Shown: positions 7,188 to 16,988 of the stretch, piece after piece
Numbering within the stretch: position 1 is the stretch's first letter
Layout of the letters: the number at the start of each line of letters is the position of its first letter
Assembly: GCA_020073585.1 (NCBI GenBank)
Contig: JAIQEV010000004.1
Location: 1 to 64,000, forward strand
Direction of reading: 5' to 3'
Source: Terriglobia bacterium
Lineage (GTDB): Bacteria; Acidobacteriota; Terriglobia; Acidiferrales; UBA7541
DNA length: 64,000 bases
Made by a program: the position numbers and the translations under genes
The notes under the pieces: generated by a model
The model's database searches: none
Told to the model about the DNA's origin: nothing
The model's input: only the letters and a program-made list of their open reading frames with translations

Positions 7188-8372
7188 CTACGCCAGCGCC
7201 TGCCGCAAATCGGCGATGAGGTCGGCGGCGTCTTCCAGGCCCACCGAAACGCGCACCGTGCCGGGACTTACGCCCGCGCGCCGCAGTTCTTCCTGGCTCA
7301 TGTTGTAGTGCGAAGTGTAGATGGGCAGCACCACCAGCGATTCCACCCCGCCCAGGCTGGCCGCCAGCAGAAACAGGCGCACGCGGTCGCAGAAGCGGCT
7401 GGCGGCGGGCAGCCCGCCCTTCAGATCGAAGGCCAGCATCGAGCCGAAGCCGCGCATCTGTTTTTTCGCCAGCGCATGGTCGGGGTGCGAGGCCAGGCCG
7501 GGGTAATGCACGCGCGCGACCTTCGGATGCCGCTCCAGGAACTTGGCCACCGTCAGGGCGTTGGCGCACTGGCGCTCGACGCGCACGCCCAGCGTGCGTA
7601 TGCCGCGGATCAGCAGGTGCGCGGTCTGCGGGTCCATGGAACCCCCGAGAGAGATGATCATCGTGCGCACGCGCGCGATCCACTTGCGGCTGCCGGCCAC
7701 CGCCCCGGCGATCAGGTCGGAATGGCCGCCGAGGTACTTCGTGGCGCTGTGGACCACGAGGTCGTAACCCAGGGCCGCCGGCTGCTGCAGGAGGGGAGTG
7801 GCAAAGGTATTGTCGATCATGGAGACCAGGCCGTGCTGTTTGGCGAAGGCCGCGGCCTTGCGCAGGTCCACCAGGCGCAGGGTGGGATTGGTGGGGGTTT
7901 CGACGTACAGCGCCTTGGTGCGCGGGCTGAGGCAATCCGCGATACCGGCGAGGTCCGCTTCCACGAGCCGCGTGCGAATGCCCAGGTCCGTGAGAATGTC
8001 GCGCATCAGGCGGTAGGTTCCGCCGTAGAGCTGCGCGGTAGAGATGACTTCGTCGCCGGCTTTGAGCACGGCGAGGAGCGCGGAGGAGATCGCGGCCATG
8101 CCCGAGGCCGTGACCACCGCGGCTTCCGTGCCCTCCAGCGCCGCTATCTTGGCCTCGGCGACGGCCAGCGTGGGATTGCCGTAGCGCGTGTAGATGTAGG
8201 CCTTGCTCTTGCCCTCGGCCCAGCGCCGCATCTCCCGGGTGTTGGGGAAGGTGAAGGTGGACGAGCGGACGATGGGCGTATCCACCGGAGCGCTGACGCC
8301 GTGCCGCGCCGCCTCTCCGGCATGAATGGCGGTGGTTTGGGCGCCCTGTTGGCGTGCGGGTTTGTTCTTCAT
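7188..8372 (-). CDS. Trans-sulfuration PLP enzyme (cystathionine gamma-synthase / beta- or gamma-lyase family)
   Basis: A 394-residue fold-type I PLP enzyme. The Schiff-base lysine lies in HSATKYLGGHSDLIAG. Other family marks are SSTFTFPNT, YTRYGNPT, ASGMAAISSALLAVL, the PLP-phosphate region, ETPTNPTLRLVD, and IDNTFATPLLQQP. It would act in cysteine/methionine interconversion or methionine gamma-elimination. The sequence alone does not separate gamma-synthase, beta-lyase and gamma-lyase activities. The start is the ATG at 8372 (MKNKPARQQG) and not the upstream one at 8426, because the conserved TTAIHAG begins soon after it. It is a single gene between a convergent membrane protein and EF-G. 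Confidence 0.9.
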   Translation of the reverse strand: MKNKPARQQGAQTTAIHAGEAARHGVSAPVDTPIVRSSTFTFPNTREMRRWAEGKSKAYIYTRYGNPTLAVAEAKIAALEGTEAAVVTASGMAAISSALLAVLKAGDEVISTAQLYGGTYRLMRDILTDLGIRTRLVEADLAGIADCLSPRTKALYVETPTNPTLRLVDLRKAAAFAKQHGLVSMIDNTFATPLLQQPAALGYDLVVHSATKYLGGHSDLIAGAVAGSRKWIARVRTMIISLGGSMDPQTAHLLIRGIRTLGVRVERQCANALTVAKFLERHPKVARVHYPGLASHPDHALAKKQMRGFGSMLAFDLKGGLPAASRFCDRVRLFLLAASLGGVESLVVLPIYTSHYNMSQEELRRAGVSPGTVRVSVGLEDAADLIADLRQALA

Positions 8373-8481
8373 GAACCGGAATTGTTGGCTTCCCGCGCGA
8401 TTCTGGCAAGCATTAAATTGGAGCATGCTTTCCCGGCGGGGCGCACTCCAACGAGCGTGCTCCTGCGGGGAATCGCGGGCG

Positions 8482-10608
8482 CTAGACCTCTTCCTCGACC
8501 GGTTCGAGGCCGCGCTTGGCCTTCTCCGCGGCGATCACCTTCTCGGCCAGCTCCGGCGGCACGTAGTCGTAGTGCGAGAACTCCATGCTGTAGGTGGCGC
8601 GCCCCTGGGTCATGGAGGTCAGGTCGGTGGCGTAGCTGAGCATCTCCGCGAGCGGCACCTGGGCCTTGACGATGACGTTGTGGCCGCGCACTTCGCTGCC
8701 GCTGATGCGTCCGCGGCGCGAGCTGAGGTCGCCCATCAGGTCCCCAGAATACTGATCCGGGGCGTACACCTCGACGTTCATCACCGGCTCGAGCAGCGCC
8801 GGCCGGGCCTGCTTCATGGCCTCCTTGAAGGCCAGGGAGCCGGCGATCTTGAAGGCCATGTCCGAGGAGTCCACGTCGTGGTACTTGCCGTCGTAGAGGC
8901 TGACGCGGAAATCGGTCACCGGGAAGCCCGCCAGATAGCCGCGCGCGGCCGAGTCGCGGATGCCTTTTTCGACCGAGGGGATCCAGTTATTGGGGATGGC
9001 CCCGCCGAAGATGTCGTCCACGAACTCGATGCCCTGGCCGCGCGGCAGGGGCTCCATCTTGATGCGGCAGACGCCGAACTGCCCGTGCCCGCCGGTCTGC
9101 TTCTTGTGCTTGCCTTCGGCGTCGGCCTTGCCGCGGATGGTCTCGCGGTAGGGCACCTTGGGGGGCTTGAGGGTGAGGTCCACGTGATAGCGCTTGTGCA
9201 GCTTGGCCACCACCACTTCGATGTGCTGTTGCCCCGAGCCGGAGAGCAGGAACTCCTTGGTCTGCGGGTCGCGCGCAAAGCGCAGCGCCGGGTCTTCCTC
9301 GAGAATCTTGTGGATGGCCACGCCGAAGCGGTCTTCGTCGGCGCGGGTCTTGGGTTCGATGGCGAAAGTAATGGAGGGTTCCGGCAACTGCGCGGGCGAA
9401 TAGTAGATGGGCGCGGCCTTGTCCCCCAGGGTCTCTCCGGTGGTGGTCTCCTTGAGCTTGGCGATGGCCCCGATGTCTCCCGCGTGCAATTCGGCCACCT
9501 CGGAGAGCTGTTTGCCCTGCACCACCTGGATGTGCTGAAAGCGCTCCGGGAGGTTGCGGTTGTAGTTGCTGAGGGTGGCATCGTTCTTCAGCACGCCGCT
9601 CTTGACCTTGAAGTAGTTGATGCGCCCGGCGAAGGGATCGGCCAGGGTCTTGAAGACGAAGAGCGAGAGGGGCTGGGCGTCGTCGTATTTGCGCTCCACG
9701 CGCTCGCTCTTGCCGCCGGGCTCCTTAAAGCCGACTTGCGCGTGCTCGTCGGGATGCGGGAAGGCGTCGGCGAGGAAGGTGAGCAGGCTGGCGGTGCCGA
9801 CATTGCGGAGCGCGGAGACCAGCAGCACCGGCACGATCTTTTCCGCGACAATGGCCCGGCGCACCGCGGGGATCAGGTCGTGGATGGGGATGGTGCCCTC
9901 CCGGAAAAACTCCTCCATCATGGCGTCATCGCCTTCGGCGATCATCTCCACCAGTTTTTCGTGGGCTTCCTTGGCTTCGCCGGCCAGGGCCGCGGGAATC
10001 TCTTCGATGGTGGCCTGGCCGTCGCCGTCCGGCTTGTAGAAGTGCGCTTTCATGGCCACCAGGTCGATGACCCCGCGGAAGCCTCTTTCCGTGCCGATGG
10101 GCAACTGCAGCGCGACGACGGTGCGGCCAAAGGTCTGCTCCAGGGACTCCATGGAGCGCTCGAAGCTGGCCAGCTCGCGGTCCATCCAGGTGAGCACGAA
10201 GGCCCGCGGGATGTCGTACTCCATGCAGTAATCCCAGACCTTTTCGGTGGTGACTTGCGCGCCGACGTGGGCGTCCACGGCGATGAGCGCGGCGTCGGCG
10301 GCGATGAGCGAGGCCTTGGTTTCGGTGATGAAGGTGCTGTAGCCGGGGAGATCCAGGAGATTGATCTTCACTTTTTCGGAGGAGCCGGTGGCCGGCCACT
10401 CGGCATAGGCCAGGCCGGTCTGAATGCTCAGCTTGCGCGCGATCTCTTCCTCGTCCCAGTCGGTGGTGCTGCTGCCGTCCGCAACCTTCCCGAAGCGCGG
10501 CGTGGTGCCCGCGGTGAAGAGCAACGACGACACCAGTTGCGTTTTTCCGGTGCCGCCGTGGCCGACAATGCCCACGTTGCGGATGTCCTTGGTGAGATAG
10601 GCTTTCAT
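8482..10608 (-). CDS. fusA: Elongation factor G-like translational GTPase (second-copy type)
   Basis: A 708-residue protein with the full EF-G layout: G domain, domain II, III, IV and the C-terminal V. It should promote ribosomal translocation or recycling. The GTPase motifs differ from housekeeping EF-G. G1 is GHGGTGKT (usual GH.DAGKT), G3 is DLPGYSTF (usual DTPGHVDF) and G4 is LTWMDRE (usual NKMDR), so the Asn and Lys of NKxD are absent. This fits an EF-G-like paralogue (EF-G-2 or fusA2 class). No rpsL/rpsG/tuf genes adjoin it, which also argues against the str-operon copy. The start is the ATG at 10608 (MKAYLTKDIRN), preceded by GGGGGAC. The open frame further upstream is spurious. Confidence 0.88.
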   Translation of the reverse strand: MKAYLTKDIRNVGIVGHGGTGKTQLVSSLLFTAGTTPRFGKVADGSSTTDWDEEEIARKLSIQTGLAYAEWPATGSSEKVKINLLDLPGYSTFITETKASLIAADAALIAVDAHVGAQVTTEKVWDYCMEYDIPRAFVLTWMDRELASFERSMESLEQTFGRTVVALQLPIGTERGFRGVIDLVAMKAHFYKPDGDGQATIEEIPAALAGEAKEAHEKLVEMIAEGDDAMMEEFFREGTIPIHDLIPAVRRAIVAEKIVPVLLVSALRNVGTASLLTFLADAFPHPDEHAQVGFKEPGGKSERVERKYDDAQPLSLFVFKTLADPFAGRINYFKVKSGVLKNDATLSNYNRNLPERFQHIQVVQGKQLSEVAELHAGDIGAIAKLKETTTGETLGDKAAPIYYSPAQLPEPSITFAIEPKTRADEDRFGVAIHKILEEDPALRFARDPQTKEFLLSGSGQQHIEVVVAKLHKRYHVDLTLKPPKVPYRETIRGKADAEGKHKKQTGGHGQFGVCRIKMEPLPRGQGIEFVDDIFGGAIPNNWIPSVEKGIRDSAARGYLAGFPVTDFRVSLYDGKYHDVDSSDMAFKIAGSLAFKEAMKQARPALLEPVMNVEVYAPDQYSGDLMGDLSSRRGRISGSEVRGHNVIVKAQVPLAEMLSYATDLTSMTQGRATYSMEFSHYDYVPPELAEKVIAAEKAKRGLEPVEEEV

Positions 10609-10792
10609 GCAGTCCCCCAGTGGGCGGGGGTCTACCGGGCAGCAGGCCGCCGCCGAGGTTCGATTGGTGCTGGCAGGAGAGCGCGGCCCATCCTGGGGTC
10701 TCGTGCTGCGAGGCTCAGAGCAGGCAGTCGTGCCCGGACCGCTCCCTGAAATTGCGGATGCTAGCACAGGGCTTCGCCGGGAGCAATGCGCC

Positions 10793-13700
10793 TCAGGCGT
10801 CCGGAGAGGCCGCCGGGGTTTCGCGCGGCGGCTGGTAGCCGGCAAAAATGGGCACGAGGAAGAGAATAGCCAGCGTCGCGGTGAGCATCGAGCCCACCAC
10901 AACACGCGCTAGCGGCTGCTGCGCCTGCGCCCCGATCCCCGAGGAAACTGCCGCGGGCAGGAGCCCCAGCCCCGCGGCGAGACACGCCAGCAGGATCGGG
11001 CGCACCTCGATCATCGCGCCGGCCAGGACCGCGGCGTGGCGCGGCAGGCCTTTCTTTTCCAGGCGGCGGATTCCCGAGAGAAAGACCGAAGTGGCCAGGG
11101 TGGTCACACCGATGGCCGAAGTGAAGCCCACGGCCGCGGAGATGCTGAACGGCGTGCGGGTCACGAACAGAGCGATCAGGCCGCCGGTGGCGGCGAAGGG
11201 CAGAATGGAAAGGGTGATCAGGGCGTCCAGCAGGGAGGTGAACAGCACATGCAGGATGGCGGTGATGATCACCAGGCTGACCGGGATGATGATCCCCAGG
11301 CGCCGCTCTTCCTTCTTCAGGCTTTCGTATTCGCCGGCCCACTCGAAGTCGTAGCCGGGGGGCAGATGCACGCGCTGCGCCAGGCGGTCTTCGAGGCCGG
11401 CCATGGTTCCCGCGAGGTCGCGGCCGCGCACGCTGAACTTGATGGGGATATAACGGCGGCCGTTTTCGCGGTAGATCATGAAGGCGCCGGGACGCTGCGT
11501 GATCTGCGCCACCTGGGCCAGGGGCACGCGCCCGCCGTCGGGCGTGGGCAGCAGGATATTGCGGATGGCTTCCGGGGACTGGCGGAATTCGGGCTTGTAG
11601 CGCACGACAAAGTCGAAGCGGCGGTCGCCCTCGAGAATCTGCGTGACGGCCTGCCCGCCGATGGCCGCTTGCACGGCGGCGTTGACGTCGGCAGCCATCA
11701 GGCCGTACCGGGCGCTGGCCGCGCGGTCAATGGAGACGAGGAGCTGCGGCTGCCCGGTTTCCTGGAAGACGGCGAGGTCCGTCACCCCCGGCACCGCGGC
11801 CATCACGTCGTGAATCTCGGCCGCCTTGGCCACCAGCACGTCAATGTCTTCGCCGAAAAGCTTGAGCGAATTCTCGCCCTTCACGCCGGACATGGCCTCC
11901 TCGACATTGTCCTGAATGTTCTGCGAAAAGTTGAAGTCCACGCCGGGAATCTTGGCGAACCGAGCGTTGATGGCGTCGATCAGCTGCGGCTTGGTGAGTC
12001 CGGAGGGCCACTGCGCCGCGGGCTTGAGCTGCGTGAAAAATTCGATGTTGTTGAAGGTGGTCACGTCGGTCCCGTCGTCGGGGCGGCCCATCTGCGAGAC
12101 CACGGTGGTGACTTCGGGAAAGTCGCGCAGGACGCCGCGAATCCGGTCGGAGAGGCGCGAAGCCGCCTCGAAGGAGACATCCTGCGGGAGGGTGGCGCGA
12201 ATCCACAGGTTGCCCTCCTCGAGCTTGGGCATGAATTCCCCGCCGATGAAAGGAAACAGCGCGAAGGATGCGGCCATGAAGAGCAGCGCGGCGGTCAGCA
12301 CGAGGCGGCGGCGCTGGAGCAGCCAGGGAAGCTTGCGCTCGTAGTGATACTTGATCCAGCGCACCAGGTGCGTCTCGTCGGCATGCTTCTCATGCGCGCG
12401 GCGCGCGGCGACGCCCCAGGACGCCAGCACCGGCGCCAGAAAGAGCGCAAAGAGGCAGGCGCCCACGAGCGCGTAGCCGTAGGTGATGGACATCGGCGCG
12501 AAGATCCTGCCGGGAACGCCGGTCATGGTGAAGAGCGGGAGAAACGCCACCAGGATCACGGCCACGGAAAAGAACACGGGACGCGAGGCTTCCGCCATGG
12601 CCTCGGCGATGGCCGCGAAGACCGGCTCGTCCGGCCCACGCGCGCAGAGGCGGCGGTGGATGTGCTCGATCTCGATGACCGAAACGTCCACGAGAATCCC
12701 GAAATCGATGGCCCCGATGGAGATGAGGTTCGCGGAGGCGTGGGTGAGCACGAGCATCATGAAGGCAAAGAGGACGGCCAGGGGCACGGAGAGCGCGGCG
12801 ATGAAGGAAATGCGCAGATCGCCCAGGAACAGGATCAGCAGAACGGTGAGCAGGCCCAGACCGAAGAGCACGATTTCGCGCACCGTGCGCGTGGTGCGCT
12901 GGATCAGCGCGGTGCGGTCGTAGATGGCGCGGATTTTCATGCCCGCGGGGAGAATGTGCCGGTTCAGCTTGTCGATCTTGGCGCGCAGCGCCGCCAGCGC
13001 GGGAATGGATTGCTCGCCGCGCTGCAGCAGCACGACGCCCTCGACGACGTCGGGCTTCTCGTCCATGCCGGCGCGGCCCAGGCGCGGCTGGAAGCCCTCG
13101 TGGACTTCCGCGACGTCGCGCAGAAAGACGGGCACGCCGTTGCGCGCGGCCACCACCACGCTTTTCATCTCCTCGATGTTGCGCAGCAGGCCGATGCCCC
13201 GCACGTTGACGCTCTGGCTGCCCTGGCTCAGGTAGTTTCCGCCGGCGTTGGCGTTGCTGGCGTTCACCGCGGCCAGCAGCTGCGGCAGGGTGATGTTGTA
13301 TTGCAGCAGCCGGCTGGGATCCACCTCCGCCTGGTATTGCCGCGTGGTGCCCCCGTAGGTGGTGATGTCGATGATGCCGGGAACCTGCTTGATCTCCCGC
13401 CGCACCAGCCAGTCCTGCGTGGCCTTCAGCTCATTGAGGGAATAGCCCGCGCCTTCCACCTTGTAGCGGTAGATTTCTCCGATGGGCGACCACGGGGAAA
13501 TCTGCGCGGCGATGCCTGGCGGCAGGGAGACGAACTGCAGGCGGTTGATGACCTCCTGGCGGTCCTGGGTGTAATCGCTTTCGTAATCGAAATAGAGTTT
13601 GACGTCGCTCAACCCGAAGAGGCTGATGGAGCGCACGTACTGCAGGTGCGGCATCCCGAACAGCGTGGTTTCGATGGGCACGGTGATCTGGCGCTCCATC

Positions 13701-13876
13701 TCCTCGGCGGACCACGAGGGATTCTGGGTGATGACTTCGACGAGCGGGGGCGAAGGATCGGGGTAGGCTTCGATGTCCAGGCGGATGAAGAAATAGATTC
13801 CCGCGCCCACCCAGGCCACCAGGGCGAGCAGGAAGAGCACGCGATAACGCAGCAGAAAATTGACGAAAGTTTTCAT
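10793..13876 (-). CDS. Heavy-metal-type RND efflux pump (CusA/CzcA family)
   Basis: A 1027-residue inner-membrane RND transporter with the usual 12-helix, two-porter layout. HME-family marks are DIEAYPDPSPPLVEV near residue 35, NPSWSAEEMERQITVPIE, SISLFGLSDVKLYF, DFGILVDVSVIEIEH in helix TM4, and GGEFMPKLEEGNLW in the second half. It should export metal cations or small organic compounds by proton antiport with the adaptor and outer-membrane channel encoded just upstream. The TM4 motif departs from the commonest DFGIIVDGAVVMVEN, so substrate assignment (Cu/Ag versus Co/Zn/Cd) is not justified. It is the last gene of the operon, starting 6 bases after the adaptor stop. Confidence 0.92.
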   Translation of the reverse strand: MKTFVNFLLRYRVLFLLALVAWVGAGIYFFIRLDIEAYPDPSPPLVEVITQNPSWSAEEMERQITVPIETTLFGMPHLQYVRSISLFGLSDVKLYFDYESDYTQDRQEVINRLQFVSLPPGIAAQISPWSPIGEIYRYKVEGAGYSLNELKATQDWLVRREIKQVPGIIDITTYGGTTRQYQAEVDPSRLLQYNITLPQLLAAVNASNANAGGNYLSQGSQSVNVRGIGLLRNIEEMKSVVVAARNGVPVFLRDVAEVHEGFQPRLGRAGMDEKPDVVEGVVLLQRGEQSIPALAALRAKIDKLNRHILPAGMKIRAIYDRTALIQRTTRTVREIVLFGLGLLTVLLILFLGDLRISFIAALSVPLAVLFAFMMLVLTHASANLISIGAIDFGILVDVSVIEIEHIHRRLCARGPDEPVFAAIAEAMAEASRPVFFSVAVILVAFLPLFTMTGVPGRIFAPMSITYGYALVGACLFALFLAPVLASWGVAARRAHEKHADETHLVRWIKYHYERKLPWLLQRRRLVLTAALLFMAASFALFPFIGGEFMPKLEEGNLWIRATLPQDVSFEAASRLSDRIRGVLRDFPEVTTVVSQMGRPDDGTDVTTFNNIEFFTQLKPAAQWPSGLTKPQLIDAINARFAKIPGVDFNFSQNIQDNVEEAMSGVKGENSLKLFGEDIDVLVAKAAEIHDVMAAVPGVTDLAVFQETGQPQLLVSIDRAASARYGLMAADVNAAVQAAIGGQAVTQILEGDRRFDFVVRYKPEFRQSPEAIRNILLPTPDGGRVPLAQVAQITQRPGAFMIYRENGRRYIPIKFSVRGRDLAGTMAGLEDRLAQRVHLPPGYDFEWAGEYESLKKEERRLGIIIPVSLVIITAILHVLFTSLLDALITLSILPFAATGGLIALFVTRTPFSISAAVGFTSAIGVTTLATSVFLSGIRRLEKKGLPRHAAVLAGAMIEVRPILLACLAAGLGLLPAAVSSGIGAQAQQPLARVVVGSMLTATLAILFLVPIFAGYQPPRETPAASPDA

Positions 13877-13882
13877 GGCGGT

Positions 13883-14992
13883 TCAGGAGGCGGCGCGCAG
13901 CAGAAACGCGCCTTCGCTGACGATGACGTCGCCGGGCTGCAGCCCGGAGTTCACTTCCACCTGGGCGTCGCGCGAATCCCCGAGGGTCACCGCCCGGCGT
14001 TCGAACGTCCGCCCGGCTTTCCGCACGAAGACGAAGGCCGCGGCCCCGTCGCGCAGGACCGCGTCCGCGGGGATGAGCAGGACGTCCTTCGCCGGACGCA
14101 GCAGGCGGATGGAGGCGAACATTTCGGGCTTCAGCCGGCGATCCGCATTCTGGAGCTGCACGCGCACCTTGAGGGTGCGCGTCACGGGATCGAGCGCGCC
14201 GGACAGCGCCTCGACGCGTTCCGTCCATTTGCGATCGGGATAGGCGGAAACGCGCACCTCGGCCTGCGCGCCGACCTGCAGCGCGGCGAGGTCCTTCTCG
14301 AAGAGGTCGCCCACCGCCCACACGTGGCTGAGGTCCGCGAGGGTGCACACCGGCGCCGGCGCGTCCAGAGACTTCGAGAATTCGCCGGCGGAAGCGCCGA
14401 TATCCAGGATGACGCCGTCGCGCGGCGCGACCACCGAGAAGTGTTCCGAGGTTCCCGAAGGAGAAATGTCCAGGACGCGCAGGGCCGTCTCCGCGCGGTT
14501 CAGCTCCGCCTGGGCCATCTCGGCATCGGCGACGGCCTGCTGGTAATCCTTTTCGGAATAGACCTGGTTGTCGTAGAGCAGCTTGGCGCGGTCGCGGCTC
14601 TTTCTTTTGATCTCCGCATCCGTGCGCGCCTTGAGGTAGTCCGAACGCGCCGCGGCCACGTCGCTGCTCTGCAGCTCCGCGAGCACCTGTCCCTTGCGCA
14701 CGCGGTCGCCGGGCTTCACTTTCACGGCGACCAGCCGCCCGCCCACCGGCGGGTAGACGCGAATCACGGTTGTGGGATCGGCGGCGATGCGCGCGGAAAC
14801 CTCGGTGTAACCGGCGACGCGCGTGGCGGCCACGGTCATGGTCTGCACGCCCTGGGCGTCCGCCGGCAAGACGAAAGTCGTGGCGGCGCCCGCATCGCCG
14901 GGAGCGCCGGCGGCGGGGGGCGCGGGGTGCGTGCCGCATCCGGCGGCGCCCAGCGGCAAAAGCACGGCGAGAATCCAACGAAATTTCTTCAT
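13883..14992 (-). CDS. Periplasmic adaptor (membrane fusion) lipoprotein of the RND system
   Basis: A 369-residue CusB/CzcB-type adaptor. The signal ends in lipobox LLPLGAAGC, then a linker, a barrel-sandwich hybrid half (RVYPPVGGRLVAVKVKPGDRV), an alpha-hairpin coiled coil (about residues 115-175) and a second lipoyl half (FSVVAPRDGVILD). A beta-barrel and a membrane-proximal domain end the protein. It bridges the pump to the outer-membrane factor. The start is the ATG at 14992; it overlaps the stop of the preceding gene as ATGA, so translation is coupled. No His/Met-rich N-terminal metal-binding segment is visible. Confidence 0.9.
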   Translation of the reverse strand: MKKFRWILAVLLPLGAAGCGTHPAPPAAGAPGDAGAATTFVLPADAQGVQTMTVAATRVAGYTEVSARIAADPTTVIRVYPPVGGRLVAVKVKPGDRVRKGQVLAELQSSDVAAARSDYLKARTDAEIKRKSRDRAKLLYDNQVYSEKDYQQAVADAEMAQAELNRAETALRVLDISPSGTSEHFSVVAPRDGVILDIGASAGEFSKSLDAPAPVCTLADLSHVWAVGDLFEKDLAALQVGAQAEVRVSAYPDRKWTERVEALSGALDPVTRTLKVRVQLQNADRRLKPEMFASIRLLRPAKDVLLIPADAVLRDGAAAFVFVRKAGRTFERRAVTLGDSRDAQVEVNSGLQPGDVIVSEGAFLLRAAS

Positions 14993-16242
14993 GGCCAAAG
15001 CTCCGTTCCGGTGGCCAGCGTGAGCTGGTGCACGGCCAGCAGGACATCGCCATACGCCGAGCGCCACGCCAGCTCCGTGTCGCGATAGTTGCGCAGGGCG
15101 TCCAGATAATCGAGCAGGCTGCTGCCTCCGTGGCGATAACTGAACTCGACGTGATCGCGCACGCGCTTGGCGCGCTCGAGATAGTCCCGGGAATAGAGCT
15201 GGGCGCGCGCCAGCGACGAGCGGTAGGCCCGGTAGGCTTGCGTCACGTCGCTGCGCACCACGCTCTGCGCGGCGAGCTCGCCTTTCTTGCTGGCCTCCAG
15301 CTCGCGCTGCGTACGCAGCTTTTCGCCCTGATTGCGGTCGAAGATGCGCAGCGGCATCTGCACCGTAAAGCCCAGCGTATTGTCCGGCCCGTTGCGCTTG
15401 TATTCGCCCCCGACGGAGATGTCCGTGGCGCCATTGGCCACCGCGAGCCGCGCGTCGGCCTCCGCCTTGCGCACGCCGTCGCGCGCCGCGAGATAGTCCG
15501 GGCGGTTGGCCAGCCCTTTCGCCACCAGTTCTTCGAGGGTCACGCTCAATTCCGGCGCCGCGAGTTCCCCTTGCACGTCCAGGTTCTCCGGCAGGTCCGG
15601 GCGGCCGAGCAGGGTCTTCAGTTGCGTGCGCGCCTGGTCCAGCGCGAGCTGCGCGTTCAGCAGGTCGCTTTCGAAGCGCGCCTTCTCGCCGTAGATGCGG
15701 TCGTAATCCGTGGGGCTGATGTCCCCGGCCTTGAGGCGGATCTCATTCAAGCGCACCGTTTCCTGGTAGGTTGCCAGGTTGTCCTGGGCCAGTTGGAGAT
15801 TGGACTTGGCGACGAGCATGGCCGTAAAGCTGGCGCGCAGGGAAAATTCGAGCTGGCGCTGCACGTCGCGAAGCGACTCCTCAGCCAGCGTCGTGCCCCA
15901 GCGCGCGCTCTCCACCCGGTATTTGCGCTTCCCGCCGCGCTCGATGGTCTGCAGCACGCTGTCGGTGAACTCCTGGTCGTGGGCCATGTCGATCTGGCTG
16001 GGGTGAAAGGCGCGGAAATCCTCGTTCGCGGAGGTGAAGACGGGATTGGGCCGCAGGGCGGCGGTGATCTCATTGGCCTTCACGGCGTCGGTATGCGCGC
16101 GGTTGGAGAGCAGAAGCGCGTTGTTCGCGCGCAGCATCTCCAGCGCTTCAGGAAGCGTCAGCGGGCGCTGCTGCGCCTGGCCCCCCGGTGCGGGAAAGGC
16201 CGCGAGGGCGAGAAGCGCCGTTATACAAACAGCTCGCATCAT
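14989..16242 (-). CDS. Outer-membrane efflux factor (TolC/CusC family)
   Basis: A protein of about 417 residues with a cleavable signal (AVCITALLALAAFPAPGGQAQ) and two repeated OEP domains of long heptad-rich helices (LTLPEALEMLRANNALLL, and the second repeat near VTLEELVAKGLANRPDYL). It forms the outer-membrane duct of the tripartite pump. No lipobox is present, unlike E. coli CusC. I chose the ATG at 16242 because GAGGAG precedes it on the minus strand; ATGs at 16254 and 16239 are alternatives. It is the second gene of the operon after the small membrane protein and is coupled to the adaptor by a 4-base overlap. Confidence 0.9.
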   Translation of the reverse strand: MMRAVCITALLALAAFPAPGGQAQQRPLTLPEALEMLRANNALLLSNRAHTDAVKANEITAALRPNPVFTSANEDFRAFHPSQIDMAHDQEFTDSVLQTIERGGKRKYRVESARWGTTLAEESLRDVQRQLEFSLRASFTAMLVAKSNLQLAQDNLATYQETVRLNEIRLKAGDISPTDYDRIYGEKARFESDLLNAQLALDQARTQLKTLLGRPDLPENLDVQGELAAPELSVTLEELVAKGLANRPDYLAARDGVRKAEADARLAVANGATDISVGGEYKRNGPDNTLGFTVQMPLRIFDRNQGEKLRTQRELEASKKGELAAQSVVRSDVTQAYRAYRSSLARAQLYSRDYLERAKRVRDHVEFSYRHGGSSLLDYLDALRNYRDTELAWRSAYGDVLLAVHQLTLATGTELWP

Positions 16243-16307
16243 GGTTCTCCTCAAGAAATTGTGGATACCGAAGGAAACCGTTGTGAAAAACGGCGAGGAA
16301 ACGACTG

Positions 16308-16727
16308 TTAGGAGCGAACGGGAGGAGCGCGGCCCTCGGTGGGACGGTGCAGGGCCGAAACCGGAGAGAAAACTTTCAGCGCAGCCAAAAACTCACAAAA
16401 CGCAAGAGATTCCCTGCTCCGGGGAGCCGCCGCCAGGCCGTCGGTCGCTTGCGGAGCGCAGGGCGTTCCGTGGACCGTGTGCGCGGCATGGCCGTTCAGC
16501 AGCAGCGTGCGCGACGACTTTGTCTCCGGCATGGCCACCAACACGTCCGCGTGCAGATCATCGGTGAGCGAAATCACCGGAAAGAGCAGGACGAGCACCA
16601 GCGCCAGCGCGTAAAAGCTGTGCTGGCCCGCGCCGCGCTCGCGGAGCACGGGAAGCCAGCGCGCATACCAGACGGCGGTAAACGCCAGGGCGAGCACCAG
16701 CCAGGCGGAATTGAGCAAAATCTCCAT
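16308..16727 (-). CDS. Small membrane protein heading the RND efflux operon
   Basis: A 139-residue protein. It has two predicted membrane helices (residues 5-22, LNSAWLVLALAFTAVWYA, and 39-56, FYALALVLVLLFPVISL), followed by a soluble tail with a His/Cys stretch (HAAHTVHGTPC) that might touch metal. I chose the ATG at 16727 because the first helix starts right there. The longer frame to 16886 adds Arg-rich sequence with no sign of being real. It is 65 bases upstream of the outer-membrane factor and in the same direction, so it is probably part of the efflux operon. I do not recognise the family. Confidence 0.6.
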   Translation of the reverse strand: MEILLNSAWLVLALAFTAVWYARWLPVLRERGAGQHSFYALALVLVLLFPVISLTDDLHADVLVAMPETKSSRTLLLNGHAAHTVHGTPCAPQATDGLAAAPRSRESLAFCEFLAALKVFSPVSALHRPTEGRAPPVRS

Positions 16728-16884
16728 AAATCTACGTCCATCATGATAGCTCAGGCCCCCGCGGCCGGCAATCTGTCCGAGCGGAAAGAGTACGCTTCTT
16801 TGCACTGCGCCGCGCGGTGGATAGCGAACGAATCGTTGTGCCAGCCTTGTGGCGAAGCTGCGGGCTTGCGCAGCGTGGCGGGCC

Positions 16885-16926
16885 AAAAAGAGTCCGGCCG
16901 GAGGCGCGCAGGGCGTCTCCGGCCGG
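16885..16926 (-). terminator. Terminator of the Oar-like receptor gene
   Basis: CCGGCCGGAG (16894-16903) pairs perfectly with CTCCGGCCGG (16917-16926). On the minus strand it is followed by a TTTTT run (16885-16889). It lies about 60 bases past the receptor stop at 16989. Confidence 0.8.
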
Positions 16927-16988
16927 TGATTGTTTCGGAGGATCGGCGGGAGGCTGGCAGAAAAACCACCCCCCGTCCGTGCTCCGGC

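Noticed and set aside
8326-10749. 807-codon plus-strand frame
   Set aside because: Antisense to EF-G; composition (Gly/His/Arg/Val-rich) is typical of reverse frames.
11036-15088. 1350-codon plus-strand frame
   Set aside because: Antisense to the RND pump and adaptor genes, with no recognisable domain.
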